Positions 47,400 through 58,774 of a stretch of 64,000 nucleotides of DNA are shown piece after piece (position 1 is the first letter of the stretch; each line of letters opens with the position of its first letter). Position numbers and translations under genes: made by a program. Under the pieces are notes generated by a model that had not been told where the DNA came from, searched no databases, and saw only the letters and a program-made list of their open reading frames with translations. Location: assembly GCA_010279815.1 (NCBI GenBank), contig QEOQ01000165.1:801638-865637 (forward strand), in the 5' to 3' direction. Source of the DNA: Brachionus plicatilis. Lineage: Eukaryota; Rotifera; Eurotatoria; Ploima; Brachionidae.

Positions 47400-47830
47400 T
47401 GTTCGTTGTTCTTACTAAAATTGGTAATGCCTGATTAACTTGGAGTCATCCTCAATTACCACCCCATGTCTTTTTGCCATCTGAAAGTTCTGTATTCAAC
47501 TTGTAATCAAAAAATCAAAGTCATAGGGCTCTAGTTCATGCGAAGCTTAGTCAAATGCGTTTGCAAAGTCCAAAAATACCACAATTGATGTAAAACCACA
47601 TTTAAGTGCCTCTGTTATAGGATCGATTGTCTCCAAAAGGTTTGTCAATAATGGTATTTTAGACAAGATTGTTGTTCAATTGTCACAAGGCTATTTTTTT
47701 CAAAATGTAGAGTCTCTTAGAATTCATTGCATTATTTTGAATGAAATTTGATGTAAGTGACTCAGACCTATAATTCACAGCTTTCTTACGATTAGCTTTT
47801 TTGAAGACAGTAGTTTGCGAAGAAATCAGG
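47400..47830 (-). pseudogene. LINE reverse transcriptase, N-terminal half of RT domain, decayed
   Basis: Reading down from 47830 on the minus strand: VFKKANRKKAVNYRSESLTS (RT pattern ifKKgdr....NYRPisLts). After a frame change comes LLTNLLETIDPITEALKCGF then TSIVVFLDFANAFD (47550-47580), RT motif A with its first catalytic Asp. After a stop, SHELEPYDFDFLI and IQNFQMAKRHGVVIEDDS follow. These are unmistakable non-LTR RT segments. The later part is lost or displaced by MITEs; the C-terminus is at 45946-46262 on the same strand. Confidence 0.85.
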
Positions 47831-48119
47831 TAAAACAAAAGCATTTTTGATCAAAATATTTATTTTTTAATCAGTTAAAATTTTATTTTAAAAGGAATCA
47901 CAAAAATAAATTCTAATACAAAAAATTAAAATTTACATTAAAAAAACACTTTTTATTTATCTGAATATTTTTTGACCATCTGTACCTAAAATAAGTTGCT
48001 GCAGTTTAAAAAAAAAATCTAAAATTATTAGTTAAATATAAATAAATTCGGTGATTTTCATTTACAAATATGATCCGTAATTAAAAGAAATACTCGGTTT
48101 TTGCCAAACACTTTTTCTA

Positions 48120-48796
48120 CAGTACATCTTAAAACTAACTTCATCGCTTTCTTTTCCTTTCCTCTTCCTTTCCTCTTCCTCTCTTCTTCCTCACTTATTC
48201 CTTTCCTCTTCCTTTCCTCTTCCTCTCTTCTTCCTCACTTCTTCCTTTCCTCTTCCTCACTTCTTCCTTTCCTCTTCCTCTTCCTCTTCCTCTTCCTTTC
48301 CTCTTCCTTTCCTCTTCCTTTCCTCTTCCTTTCCTCTTCCTCACTAGGATGAAGAGAAATTGAAGAAAATAATAAATTATGCTAATTCATATATTTAGAT
48401 GAACCTATTGGCTATCACAGGCAAATAAAATTAAGTAAAATAAATTGATCAAAATAACGATTCAATTGTTAGTTGCTTGCCGTATGGAATAGTTTCATTT
48501 AAATATTGGAGATTATAAATTAGCATAATTTATTATATTCTTTATTTTTCTTTTTTTCAAGAGAGGAAGAGGAGAGGAAGAGGAAAGGAAGAGGAAAGGA
48601 AGAGGAAAGGAAGAGGAAAAGGAAGAGGAAGAGGAAGAGGAAGAGGAAAGGAAGAAGTGAGGAAGAGGAAAGGAAGAAGTGAGGAAGAGGAAAGGAAGAG
48701 GAAAGGAAGAGGAAAGGAATAAGTGAGGAAGAAGAGAGGAAGAGGAAAGGAAGAGGAGAGGAAAGAAATCGATGAAGTTAGTTTTAAGATGTACTG
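48120..48796. mobile_element. 677-bp foldback element with (CTTCCT)n / (AGGAAG)n arms
   Basis: TA then CAGTACATCTTAAAACTAAC and TTCATCG; the right end mirrors it (CGATGAAGTTAGTTTTAAGA, TGTACTG, TA at 48797-48798). Each arm carries about 200 bp of CTTCCTCTTCCTTTCC-type pyrimidine repeat (48145-48345) or its purine inverse (48560-48765). Inner arms AATAAATTATGCTAATT and AATTAGCATAATTTATT also pair. The spacer (about 48400-48500) is single-copy. The termini are those of the 112-bp foldback family, so this looks like a copy whose pyrimidine core has expanded. Frames of Phe/Leu/Ser inside are not genes. Confidence 0.9.
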
Positions 48797-48799
48797 TAC

Positions 48800-51339
48800 T
48801 CAATTAAAAAAGTCGACTCAATCCTTGATAGAAATTTTTAACTCTATTGATAAAATGAAATTATTTCAATGGTGTTTAGGGTCTATTAAAATTCTTTTAT
48901 TTAATAAATTTTTTTCAAAAATTTTGAACTTCATTTGAATTTACCAAAAAATTTGACTTTATTTTTATTTTTTTTATTTTTTTCATATCACCATATTGGT
49001 GGTAATTTAAATAAAAAATAATAATAATTATATTTATTAATAATTAATAATTAATTATATTAATAATTAATTTGTTGCCTTTACTTATCTTTATTTGTCT
49101 AATCGTTTTATGAAATTAAATTTTCAATTTGTTAAACTTCTAAATCATTCAAAAATATCATCAGAAAGTTAAGAAAATTTTAAAATTTTAATTTTATTCA
49201 TGCTTTTAGTTTAGCATTCAAAATTTTTTAAGGATCAAAATTTGAACAAAAAATTGATTTATTTTATATATACTACCATTTTTAAATTATTTTTACCAAA
49301 AATGTAGAAATTTAGTCAATACATCCTAACTTAAAATTTTTAAAGCTTTAAAAATTCTAAATCTTAGGAACAGTACTTGAACTCACTCTAAAAAAATGTT
49401 TGTAAAAGAGCAACCATTTAGAATTTAAATATTCTCTAAAGGAATTAATAAATTCTTTAAAATAAATATTGTTAGAAAAAGATTTTTTTTAAATTGAAAA
49501 AAAATTAACATCTTCAAATGTTAATCCTAGTTTTTTCTGCAAAAAAATTTTTTTTGTTTGAAAATAGCTTTAAATATTGAATTTGTTCTAAAATACTTAA
49601 TTATTTTGACTGAAAAATGAAAGTTTATATTATCTCAAAATATTCTTCATTAGCTTAATTAATCAATAGAGTAAAATCAGTTTACGAGACATTTTTCTAA
49701 ATTCATTTCATTCATAGGTACTTTGAATTTCAAGTGAATTTCGAAATTGAAAGGATTTAGTAGGCTAATGAATCAATAAAAGGCAACACGCTAGGATTTT
49801 CTTTTTGTTCGGATTTTTCAGTTAATTTAAACAATACTTTAAAATGATGATCTATTAGCGATTCAACAAATTGAAATTTAAAATTACTACTCTCCAATCC
49901 ACTGTCTAGGTAGAAAAAAAAGAATGAGAATGAGGATTTTATTTATTTATTTTAAAAGAAAATAATAAAAAAAAAGTAAAAATTTGTTTTTTATTTATTT
50001 TTGAGATACCAAAAAAGCACTAAAAGAGGATCATCATTGGAATCATTAAATTCATTTGAAATTAAATGATTTATTCATGATGGAGCATTAGCTCTTGAAT
50101 TTTTCTTAATATTTAAGTAGGAATAGAGGTCCTGCCGCCAGGCATTTATAAAATATTTGATAAAATTTAAATTAAACTTTCCTGAGCAATTAAGCAGAAT
50201 TTTCAGCTTTTCTCCATTCTTTTATTTATTAGCAATTTTAATCATTTAGCTAAATGATCAATACTGATATTTAAATATTTAATTTTATTTAATAAATTGG
50301 GTTGGAAAAAAATTTTTTTTAAATTTTTGATCTTTGGTAAGATGAAAATTGTGGTTTAAGGTGAAAAATACTTTGCAAAATATTTCCAGGAATTGTTGAA
50401 TTCCAAGTGTTTGTTTGAAACAACGTTTTAATAAAAAAATTTCAGAATTTCCAATTATCAAGATGAAATAATTGAAATTTTAGAAAAAAATAAAACTATT
50501 TTTCCAGTATGCTTGTATAAAATTCCATAACTCTTCCAATCATTAATCCACCTTGTGACATTTTGAGAAAGTGACGCAACTCTCTTTCCATTGACGAACC
50601 GTATCACATCTTAAAAGTCTCGCAAAATTTTCATTAAATTTCAAGTAGGTCTTCCAATTCTCTTTCTAAAGATAAACACCATTTGAAAAGAAAAAACTCA
50701 GCGGGAGAATCCTGAATTTGAAAATTTTTATTGTTTCTATTTCAAATCTTAAAATCTTAAAATCTATTCGAGATAGTTATTACGAATCAAAATTTATTGC
50801 ATTTTAAAAGACTTTTGCAAAAGAAAATTTTATAATTTAAATAAAAAAAACATTTTTTTTCTCGTGATCTTTATTCGGTATTCATTTAATCCAGGTAATG
50901 ATTTTTCTTAGCTTAAAAGGTCGCTTTATTCGTCAAATTTTATCTGCTTAAAGAAACATTTTATTTGAGTTTTTGTCTCTTTTCCATTCTTTGTTGTGTA
51001 AGATCCATCTATGCATCTATCTACGCTGGATGAAAAAAATCATGCCAAGATTTTAAAATTTCAATTTAATTTAATTCAAGTGACGTAAGAAATAAAAATA
51101 TTTTGAAAAAAATGGGTTGTTGGGTAACTATCTGCGCCAAAATGTTAAAATTTTCCTAAAGGTTAGTTGCTTCATGTTGTAAATTATTTTAGCATGCTAT
51201 AAATCAATAAATTTAAATTTTGAATTTAATTTTTTTATTATATAATTAAATAAAAAATATTTAAAAATTCAAAGAGTTTATTTGAGTTCGCAGCCAGGGG
51301 TCTCTGTTTCAAAGGTATAAAAGAAAACGCCTTAAATTT
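48800..51339. other. AT-rich intergenic sequence
   Basis: No gene or delimited element recognised. A moderately complex patch at 50520-50710 (CTTGTGACATTTTGAGAAAG, TTGACGAACCGTATCACATC) has no open frame. Confidence 0.4.
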
Positions 51340-51560
51340 CAAAATTTTAATCTCAAAAAAGACACTAATAAGAAAGGACCTTAAAAAAAATCTCTTCATG
51401 GAAAGGATCTCAAAAAATGCAATTCCAATGGAAGGACCTCAAAAAATGCATAATTAGGAAAGGACTTCAATAAAGAGATTAATAAGAAAGGACCTCAAAA
51501 AAGACATTAAATAGATAGGACCTTAAAAAAAATTTCTTCATGGAAAGGGTCTCAAAAAGA
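51340..51560 (+). repeat. Tandem GGACCTCAAAAAA repeats
   Basis: AAGGACCT(C/T)AAAAAA-type units recur seven or more times with 20-35 bp spacing. A longer period of about 137 bp is visible: TAATAAGAAAGGACCTTAAA then TCTTCATGGAAAGG recurs with small changes near 51500-51550. Confidence 0.75.
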
Positions 51561-51977
51561 CTTTGTGGAATAAATTTCATTATTTATTTTCCCATTTTAA
51601 TTTGAATATTTCATTTCACTAACACCACTGATATTGCAGACAAATGTGACTTGTAGTAGCAAGAAGTGTTTACGCCAATGTTTCTTAATTTAAGCAAAGC
51701 AGAACTTTTAGATAAAAATCTGAATAAACGCTCACATTTCCTTTAAAAGGTTGGTTTCAAGGTACACAGACAAATGTATGATATCAAAGGTTAGCTTGCA
51801 TTCAGTCATATGTAAAAAAAGTCAAAATTAATTATGCAATTATCCACAATAGTATGAGGCTTAGGATTATCCTAAATTTGAGAACAAAAATTTCAAAAGT
51901 TAACTTAGCCAGCAAATTTAAATTTAATTTTTAAGGTAATAAATTTTTATTGGCATTCAAATTAGTCGGAGTATAGT

Positions 51978-52035
51978 GTGTATGTGTGTGTGTGTGAGAG
52001 AGAGAGATAGAGAGAGAGAGAGAGCGAAAGAGAGA
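51978..52035 (+). repeat. (TG)n(AG)n compound microsatellite
   Basis: A GTGTGT run followed by GAGAGA with few interruptions. Confidence 0.95.
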
Positions 52036-53145
52036 ACCATAAATTTGAAATACAAACAAAAAATGATAGAAAATAATTTCATTTAGTTTTATGATAGGAT
52101 AAATTTTCTAATCGTATAAAAGGTGTATATTCAATTTCGTTTATTTTTTAAATTATTTTTTAAATTATTTTTTTGAAGCACTGTAACATTTTTTGCTACA
52201 AGTCTGTGAGACTGAATACAAAAATGTGACCAAGCTAGACAATTAAGCAAGTTTTGGAATCTTTGACTTAGTCATTCTTTTAATTTGGAATAATTTTCAC
52301 TACCAAACGCTTGGCTAGGCACATAATTATCCAAGTTATAATTATTTTGGATAATTTTTCACTTTTTATTTTTGGGATAATTATCTCAAACTATTGTTTA
52401 ATTTTTAGATTTATTATTTTCAAACATTGAAGGTGTTTAGAAATTTTTTGCAAGAGGAATCGAAAGAGATTCAGGTTAGTTGAAATTAAAAATTATTGGA
52501 ATTAAAGTTGTCTGAAATTCGAGGATTAGAAATTAGTTGATAAAAATACATTTTTAAAATTTTTTATTTAAATTTTTTTTTAAAAAAAAATTCGCCTAGA
52601 ATTAATATTCTTCTAAATTTAATTGTTTTCACAATAGCAGATACAATTTAAAGTAAGAAGACTTTAGAATTTTGTTTGACGACAAGAGTGAATTTAGGAG
52701 AACAAAAATTTGAAAAAAAAAATTTGAAAAATTGGTTATTTAGAGCTCAGAATGGAAGAAAAGTAAATAAATAAAAAAATAAAAATTACCTGCCTTGATG
52801 ATGATATGATGAATTTTTTGAAGTTATGAAAACTTATGTTGCAAGTGTTTTGGCAAATATAATTTCAGTATTAGCTTTGTGAACATAATGGTTGGTAATT
52901 TTATTGGATAAATATCAAAGGATCTTAATTGAAGCAGAAAAGTTTTCCTTATTATCATCACTATTTTAATACTATTTGTAAGCTTTTTTAAATTTTCTTT
53001 TATTCTTTGTGCCAAGTGTTTGCCACAATTTTTCTCTCTCTTTTTTTTTTTGTCTTTTTCTTTCTTTTTTCCAAATGACAATTTCGCCAAATTATCTAAT
53101 CGATTTTATAAAGTATTTTATTAAAAAATAAGACCTCATTTTTAG
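52036..53145. other. Region upstream of CP2 factor
   Basis: No gene recognised. A long pyrimidine tract at 53024-53071 on the + strand generates a Lys-rich minus frame (52824-53090) judged to be low complexity. TTTTTAG at 53139-53145 is a plausible acceptor before the first coding exon, implying an untranslated leader upstream. Confidence 0.4.
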
Positions 53146-53212
53146 ATACAAGTCTTTGTTTGGTAAAACGAAGTATGAAATTTTTTTAAATTGCATTTGG
53201 TCTACAAAAAAA

Positions 53213-53920
53213 ATGATCTACAACACTGATAAAATGATTGACGTGAACAGCTCGGCCAGCGCCACCAACACCGCAAATGTCCACAGCCAATTTGACTGCT
53301 TGATGGGCGACGTGGAAGCCAACCACCAGATGGTCAAAACAGACGAGCCAGACTACATGGACAGATACATGAGCCAGCCGGCCAGACCCAGCCATTTTGC
53401 ACCGTCGAACAGCTTTCAAAAGCACAAGGCCAACTGCAGTGTCAAGCTATCGCCCGACTACATGCTCAGCATGAACAAATTTCAGTTTGTATTGATGGCG
53501 CCGACTTCGCCAGCTGTTAAGGTCAATGAAGACACGCTAACTTATCTGAATCAAGGCCAAAACTATGAGCTCAAGCTCTCGAACAATGAAGCACCTCAAA
53601 TGAATCAGAGCACTCAAATGGAGCAGAACTTTGCATTTCAAAACGAAGACATAAAGCCGTTCATCAATTTAGATACAAAGTCAATTGACAGTCGATATCT
53701 TTTGAGCAATCAGTCAAACGGCACTACGCTAAATCAAATGGTTCGTGACACAAACGAACATGAGCTGAATGACAAGCTACCTCATCAGGACAATTGTGGC
53801 CACAATCAAAATTTGCAACTAGATTTGAGTGCGCACAATTCGCTGGTGTATCTAAGTGTGGTCAGAGTGTGCTTTTGGGACCGGAAACTACAAGAGATGG
53901 AGCAAGATGAGATCAAAGAG
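53213..53920 (+). CDS. TFCP2: CP2/LSF (TFCP2/gemini)-type transcription factor, first coding exon
   Basis: The ATG at 53213 (MIYNTDKMIDVNSSAS) is taken as start; the in-frame sequence before it is AT-biased, and ATG 53234 is an alternative. After a low-complexity N-terminus comes the beginning of the CP2 DNA-binding domain: MNKFQFVLMAPTSPAVKVNE, then DTLTYLNQGQNYELKL (family: pFqYvLcAaTSPAvK..deTLTYLNQGQsYEi), a ~75-residue Asn/Gln-rich insert, and LSVVRVCFWDRKLQEMEQDE (family: ifRVvFhDRRLQyte). CP2 proteins bind DNA as oligomers and activate or repress transcription; they belong to the grainyhead superfamily with an immunoglobulin-like fold. The donor is GTATTA at 53921, phase 0. Base composition is far less AT-rich than the surroundings. 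Confidence 0.9.
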
Positions 53921-54036
53921 GTATTAATTTTAAAATAATGTATTTGAGCTTTTTTTCTCCTTTTCTTTCAAACGATGCTGAAGCTGTTTTTAAGGAAGAT
54001 TAAAATTTTGAAAAATAAAAATCCATTCATTTTCAG

Positions 54037-54087
54037 GTACTAAAATCATTTGATAAAAGACTTCTTTCTTTTGATCATTCAGAAAAG
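54037..54087 (+). CDS. TFCP2: Candidate 51-nt cassette exon of the CP2 factor
   Basis: Flanked by TTCATTTTCAG (acceptor, to 54036) and GTACTC (donor, 54088), phase 0 on both sides, open: VLKSFDKRLLSFDHSEK. Known CP2 proteins go directly from the ...HDRRLQ..E.Q...G segment to W.W...R.LDID, which here corresponds to joining 53920 directly to 61904. The exon would therefore add 17 residues in the DNA-binding domain and may be alternative, or not used. Confidence 0.45.
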
Positions 54088-54295
54088 GTACTCAAAAATT
54101 TAAACGCTCTTTTTTCTACCCATTTTAGGTTTTATTTTATAATAAGGAATTTATAAAATTTTTATTTAGTATCCAATGTTTTTTTAGTTTCATTTGTAAT
54201 AATCATCAAAAATATTTATTCCAAGTGAAACAATTTAAATTTTATTTTAAAATTTGTTAACAGAAAAAAATAATAAGAAACAAATTGTTAAAAAA

Positions 54296-54345
54296 CCGAC
54301 CCGTTTCGACCGATAGGCCTTCATCAGGTTCTAGATGACCGAGAA
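54296..54345 (-). ncRNA. Hammerhead-ribozyme-like motif of a Penelope-like element
   Basis: The minus strand reads AACCTGATGAAGGCC, TATC, GGTCGAAACGGGTC. CTGATGA (rc of 54321-54327), a GGCC/GGTC helix closing a short loop, GAAA, a minimal A-U/C-G stem III, and the cleavage triplet GTC (rc of 54298-54300) are the invariant hammerhead parts in the correct order. Stem I pairs only partly, so it may be decayed. Very short stem III hammerheads are a known feature of Penelope-like retroelements, and endonuclease fragments of such an element lie just upstream on the same strand. Confidence 0.6.
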
Positions 54346-54559
54346 ATACAATTTTTTAATTATGAATAAGAGTAAAAAAAAAAATTGTTTACATTTGATT
54401 AAATTTTAAAGAATAAAAATTTTATTTATTTGAAATATTAACTATATTTAATTTACAATTAAAAAATGAATTTAGGAAAAACTTAAAGTTCTGATTTTAT
54501 CCAACTTTTAGATTTTTTTTATTTAAAATTGAAACTCGAAATTAAATGAATAAATTAAT

Positions 54560-54920
54560 GAGGAAAAATTTTCTAAAATTCTTTTTCTAGCTGATCTTTT
54601 CGATTGCCCGATGTAAAATTTTGTGCATTTTAAACCAGAGTTGTTTAAAAGTCCCAAAAAAAAGTCCAAGTCGGAACCTGAAAAAAAAATTAAAGTCTTT
54701 GCTCGGACTTTGAAAAAAAAAAGTCCAGACTTGGACTTGACTTGAGACTTTTGACTTTTAAAACAACTTTTATGCAAACTTTTCCAGGAGCATCACAATT
54801 AGAATCACATAAAACAGGAAGAGAATAATTTTTATATTTGACACAAAAACTTTTTTCTGTAAATTGACAAATATTACATTCTTGTTTATTATCAAAGATA
54901 TTTACACAAAGTGATTAGCT
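54560..54920 (-). pseudogene. Penelope-like element: zinc-finger linker and GIY-YIG endonuclease, interrupted by a MITE
   Basis: Minus strand: CVNIFDNKQECNICQFTEKS, then FCVKYKNYSLPVLCDSNC (about 54915-54790), a Cys-rich linker. Then a hAT-type MITE (54636-54771). Then LKCTKFYIGQSKRSARKRIL (54635-54575), the YIG half of a GIY-YIG endonuclease (family: kC..C.kfYIGqT.Rs...R..eH). The order Cys motif, YIG motif and then the hammerhead-like motif at 54296-54345 is that of the 3' part of a Penelope-like element. I could not recognise the RT domain further upstream. The copy is broken. Confidence 0.72.
54636..54771. mobile_element. hAT-type MITE inserted in the Penelope-like remnant
   Basis: CAGAGTTGTTTAAAAGTCCC at the left; the right arm inverts it as GACTTTTAAAACAACTTTT. 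The interior is full of AAGTCC/GGACTT. Flanking 8-mers match only at their AAAC ends, so the duplication has decayed. It splits the endonuclease coding remnant. Confidence 0.7.
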
Positions 54921-55097
54921 ATATTTATATTTTCTATATTTTTACATCATGTAAAAATATGGAGAATGGTAAAACATATAATCAAAATAGCCTTTTAACT
55001 ATTAGATGCTTACCACACAATTTTTATGTAGTGTTTGCCTGCTTGTTTTTGCATTCAAAGTTCATTCCTTTTTGCTAAAGTTTTTCTGAATTGATAT

Positions 55098-55370
55098 CAG
55101 AGTTGTTTAAAAGTCACAAGTCTCAAGTCAAGTTCAAATCCGAAATTTTTTTTTTAATTTTTTTTCAAAAGTCCAAGTGTGGGCTTTTAAATTTTGAATA
55201 CTGAAGAAGAATTGTGAGCACTTTTATGCTAAAATTTCAAGAAAATTTTGATATTTGTCAAATCTATTTGCATTAGACAACCCAAGAGTATATAAATTTT
55301 TTGATATAAAGTCTAATCTGACAAATTTAAAAAAATTTGGACTTTATTTTGTGACTTTTAAACAACTCTG
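55098..55370. mobile_element. 273-bp hAT-type MITE with 8-bp duplication
   Basis: CAGAGTTGTTTAAAAGTCAC at the left and GTGACTTTTAAACAACTCTG at the right; flanks ATTGATAT (55090-55097) and ATTGATAC (55371-55378), 7 of 8 matching. Ends share CAGAGTTG with the transposase-bearing hAT remnant at 27777. Confidence 0.85.
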
Positions 55371-55378
55371 ATTGATAC

Positions 55379-57839
55379 AATCTAATTGAAAAAACGCCAC
55401 AATCCTGAAAAATATTGCATACTAAAGATTTGACTCAGCATTTTAATAAAAAAATAATTAAGTTTGCTTAAATTTAGCTCAATAAGAAATAAAATCTTCA
55501 GCCTCAGAGTTTAAATACTCAGAGGATTTAAAAATGTAATTTAAATATTAAAAATTAAATAAAAAAAAATGTAGTATAAGCTCGGAATGGTGAACATTTC
55601 AAAAGAGAGAGAAAAGGTATCAATTCTAAACGGAAATAAATTTTTGTTAATTTCTAAACAAAGATAAAAGTTTTCCTTTATTTTTAATTGACAAATAAAC
55701 TATTTATTTTTGTGCAATAATTTTTAGAGATAAATCTTCCCATTTAATATTAACCTTTATCATTAACAAATCCTTCATATAAAAAAAAGAAAAAAATCAA
55801 ACAAAATAAAAGAATTAAAATAATAAAACTTTTCAATTTTAATTTTATATACTTTTTATTTTTGAGTCAATATTTTCTTTATTATGTTTAGACAAGATTA
55901 TGAAAAAAGACTTTTTAACAAATTTTTACTCTTTAAAAAAGTTTTATTTTATCAAAGTAATTCTCAAAAATTAATCTCTTTAATTCTTTTCTATGCCAAG
56001 CTAAATCTCCTTAAAAAATTAAGGAAAAAATCAAAATAAAGTTAAAATGAATTAAAAGAAGATTAAAAAGATAAATAATATACTATTTTAAATTTCAACT
56101 TTATTTCGAGTTTGTTTCCTTACTATTTCACATAGAATTTTTTTTTAATTTCCCACATATTTAATTTTTAATAAACTGAATTGAAAATAATGACTTAATT
56201 TTTTAAGAAAAAGAGATATTAAAGAGATAAGCTGTAAAGGTAATTTTTTTAATTTTAAGTTAGTATTTTTTTGACATCAAGTAAACACATTTGTTAAAGT
56301 TAGACATATTTAATAATAAGATTAATATTTTGATAAACAATTATTAAATTATTGTGTCAAAATATGTGTCAAATTGTTATTTTCAAGTTAACATTTACCG
56401 TCAGTTAATTGACCATGAGAATTTTTTTTCTTTATAGTTAGCTAACTTTTTCAAAGGATTGGGTCCATTGAAAAAAAAATCGCTGTTTTTTTAAATATCA
56501 AGATATTTTTTAATTTTGTTTTATTTAATTTATTACTCACCGTGAGTTAAATCAAAATAAGTTCAGGCTTTTTTCACAAGCATTATCAGCATGCTATCAA
56601 AACGCATTGAATTCATTTCAATTTGAACACAAAATTTTCATTTTTTATAAATTAAAATAAGAGACTAAAAAATTTTCCAAATGAAAAATTGCGTGCTATT
56701 TTTTTACAAAAAATAAAATCTAAAGTTTATTTTTAATTTTATCAAAAGAATGATCTAATTAAATTTCATTGATGTTGTATTTGTTGTCGTTCTGACAAAT
56801 TAAAAAATTTGTTTTAAAAATTTCAAAATAGAAAGTTGAACTATGAGGGGATCTATTTTTATAATCTGTAATTTATCAAGAATGTAAAAAATTTCGTTGA
56901 AATTATTCAATCGGTACAAAATTTCTCAACGCCAGAGAATTTAATTTTTAAAAGAAGCTTAAATCACCTCTCTAAATTTCTCTTGTAATTAAAAAATCTT
57001 CTGTAAACTGAAATTTATTGTACGTATCTAAAATAAATTAGAAAGAAAACTTATCTAATTTACAACCAAGGCTGTTTGTAATAAAAATAATAAGGGATTC
57101 ATTTTTAAAGAAATTGTGAATTTTAGAAAAAAAATAAAAAAAAGAATCAAAATTAAAAACTAAAATTTTTCTCTTATAAAATTCAAAGCTTAAATCTAAA
57201 GATTGTAAGAGAAGAAAAATTTAAATAACAAAAAAAATTTTGCGTATATTATTATTCTCCAAATAGTTAAAAATTCTTTTTTTTTTTAAATAAGGATCTA
57301 TAATACAGGACAAATGATTAAATGTTCTTAGAATTTTTTTCATTTATCTTGAAGTGAGTTTCTGTAATTTTTTAATTTTTAATATTTGTATCATCAAAAT
57401 CTGGATTTAAATATTTTAAATAATGATTGTTTTTTCATTTCACTTTTATTCATCATTCTAAAATGATTTTATTTACAAAGATTATTTTAAACTTGTAGAA
57501 AAATATTTATTAGGTTATTTTTATTTTGATTTGTTCTAAAATTCACAATGCTTTTTTTGAAGCAAAATGAAGTTTGTTTGTTTCTAACAAAATTTTTTTT
57601 TGATCAAAAATTATTTTTTTAAAAAAATTTATATAACCAACTGTTATTCATAATCCTGCATACAAATTTTTTTGTATATTTAAAACTTCTAAATAAAATC
57701 TAAATAAATCTTTCATTTAACAGTCGAGTTTAAAGAAAAAATTTAAAAAAAAATATTGGCTAATAAATTGATTATTTTTAATCAAATGGTATGCAAATTT
57801 AGAATTGAAAAATAAATTTTTTTTAAATAATAGCCACTT
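55379..57839. other. CP2 intron, AT-rich, nothing recognised
   Basis: No coding frame, delimited repeat or RNA gene seen in this 2.4-kb part of the intron. Confidence 0.4.
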
Positions 57840-58150
57840 AATTCAGAATTATTTAGTTGCGATGACAGAATTTTAGCATTTAAATAAATTTAATAATTAC
57901 AAAAAAAAAATCCTAATTAGAATAGATCATAAAGACAAAAAAATCTCAAAATATTGATATTTTTTTTGATCATTAATATTTCCCTGTTCATAAAAATTAA
58001 TATTATTCGATGAATTTAATAAAAAATATTTTGTTTCATGTTGTTTCGACATCAAATTTAAAAAGCTCAATTTTTTCAATTTAAATTAATGAAAAATTGT
58101 TTTATTTTTGGAATTTTTGGAAGGTTTTTAAGAAAATTCACATTGCCCTA
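57840..58150 (+). repeat. Diverged dispersed repeat, copy 2
   Basis: Collinear relative of 12550-12840 (GACAGAATTTTAGCATTTAA, ATTGATATTTTTTTTGATCA, AAAAAGCTCAATTTTTTCAA, TTTAAATTAATGAAAAATTG). Confidence 0.6.
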
Positions 58151-58164
58151 AATTTTTGAGTCTT

Positions 58165-58310
58165 AGACCTCATTTCCTATTTAAGAAATATTTGATTATA
58201 TTAACTACGTTCTTACGTTCTTTTAACTGATCCTCCATTCGGCTAAATGCTAGTTTTGAGTCTAATTTAATTCCTAAAATTTTAACTTTTGCTTCAAAAT
58301 TTAAGCCAGT
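58165..58310 (-). pseudogene. LINE reverse transcriptase fragment (region after the RT catalytic core)
   Basis: The minus frame GLNFEAKVKILGIKLDSKLA then FSRMEDQLKERKNVVNIIKY is open for about 45 codons and resembles the post-catalytic segment of non-LTR RTs (pattern: k.LGv.lDskL.f..hi......k...l..l). On the + strand, beyond it, an AAATAAATAAATAAAT tract (58368-58395) is present. Family assignment moderate. Confidence 0.5.
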
Positions 58311-58774
58311 GTTAAATCTCTAAATTAATATTTCATTTTTTTTATCTGAAGGAGCATTAGCTCGGTGCAGAAAATAAATAAATAAATAAAAATAAAATTT
58401 AAATACTTGTCAACTTTTTAAAAAGTTGTACAAATCTTTTTTGATGGTTTCGTACATTTTTTAGTAACAACTTATAGAATATTCAACTTTATGATATAAA
58501 TTTATCTATTTTAAAGCTAGGATCAGCCTAATTTTAAATTTTGAAAAAAATTGGGAAAGGTATTGTCCACTCTTAAAGCAAATTAAACTAAACTTTTGTG
58601 CCATTTTTTATTCTACACCCGTTACATGTAAAAATGTTACAAAAAAATAATTTAAATAAATTGAAATATCAAATTATTATTATTATAAAATTATTTAAAT
58701 TTAAATTAAATTTTTTTTTATCTAAAGATAAACTCTTTGAATTAAAATGATATTTTGAATGAGATAATTGATTC

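Noticed and set aside
48101..48803. Long Phe/Leu/Ser-rich frames on both strands
   Set aside because: They are translations of the CTTCCT/AGGAAG arms of a foldback element.
52824..53090. Lys-rich 88-codon minus-strand frame upstream of the CP2 gene
   Set aside because: Produced by a polypyrimidine tract on the + strand; the remainder is AT-rich noise without family similarity.
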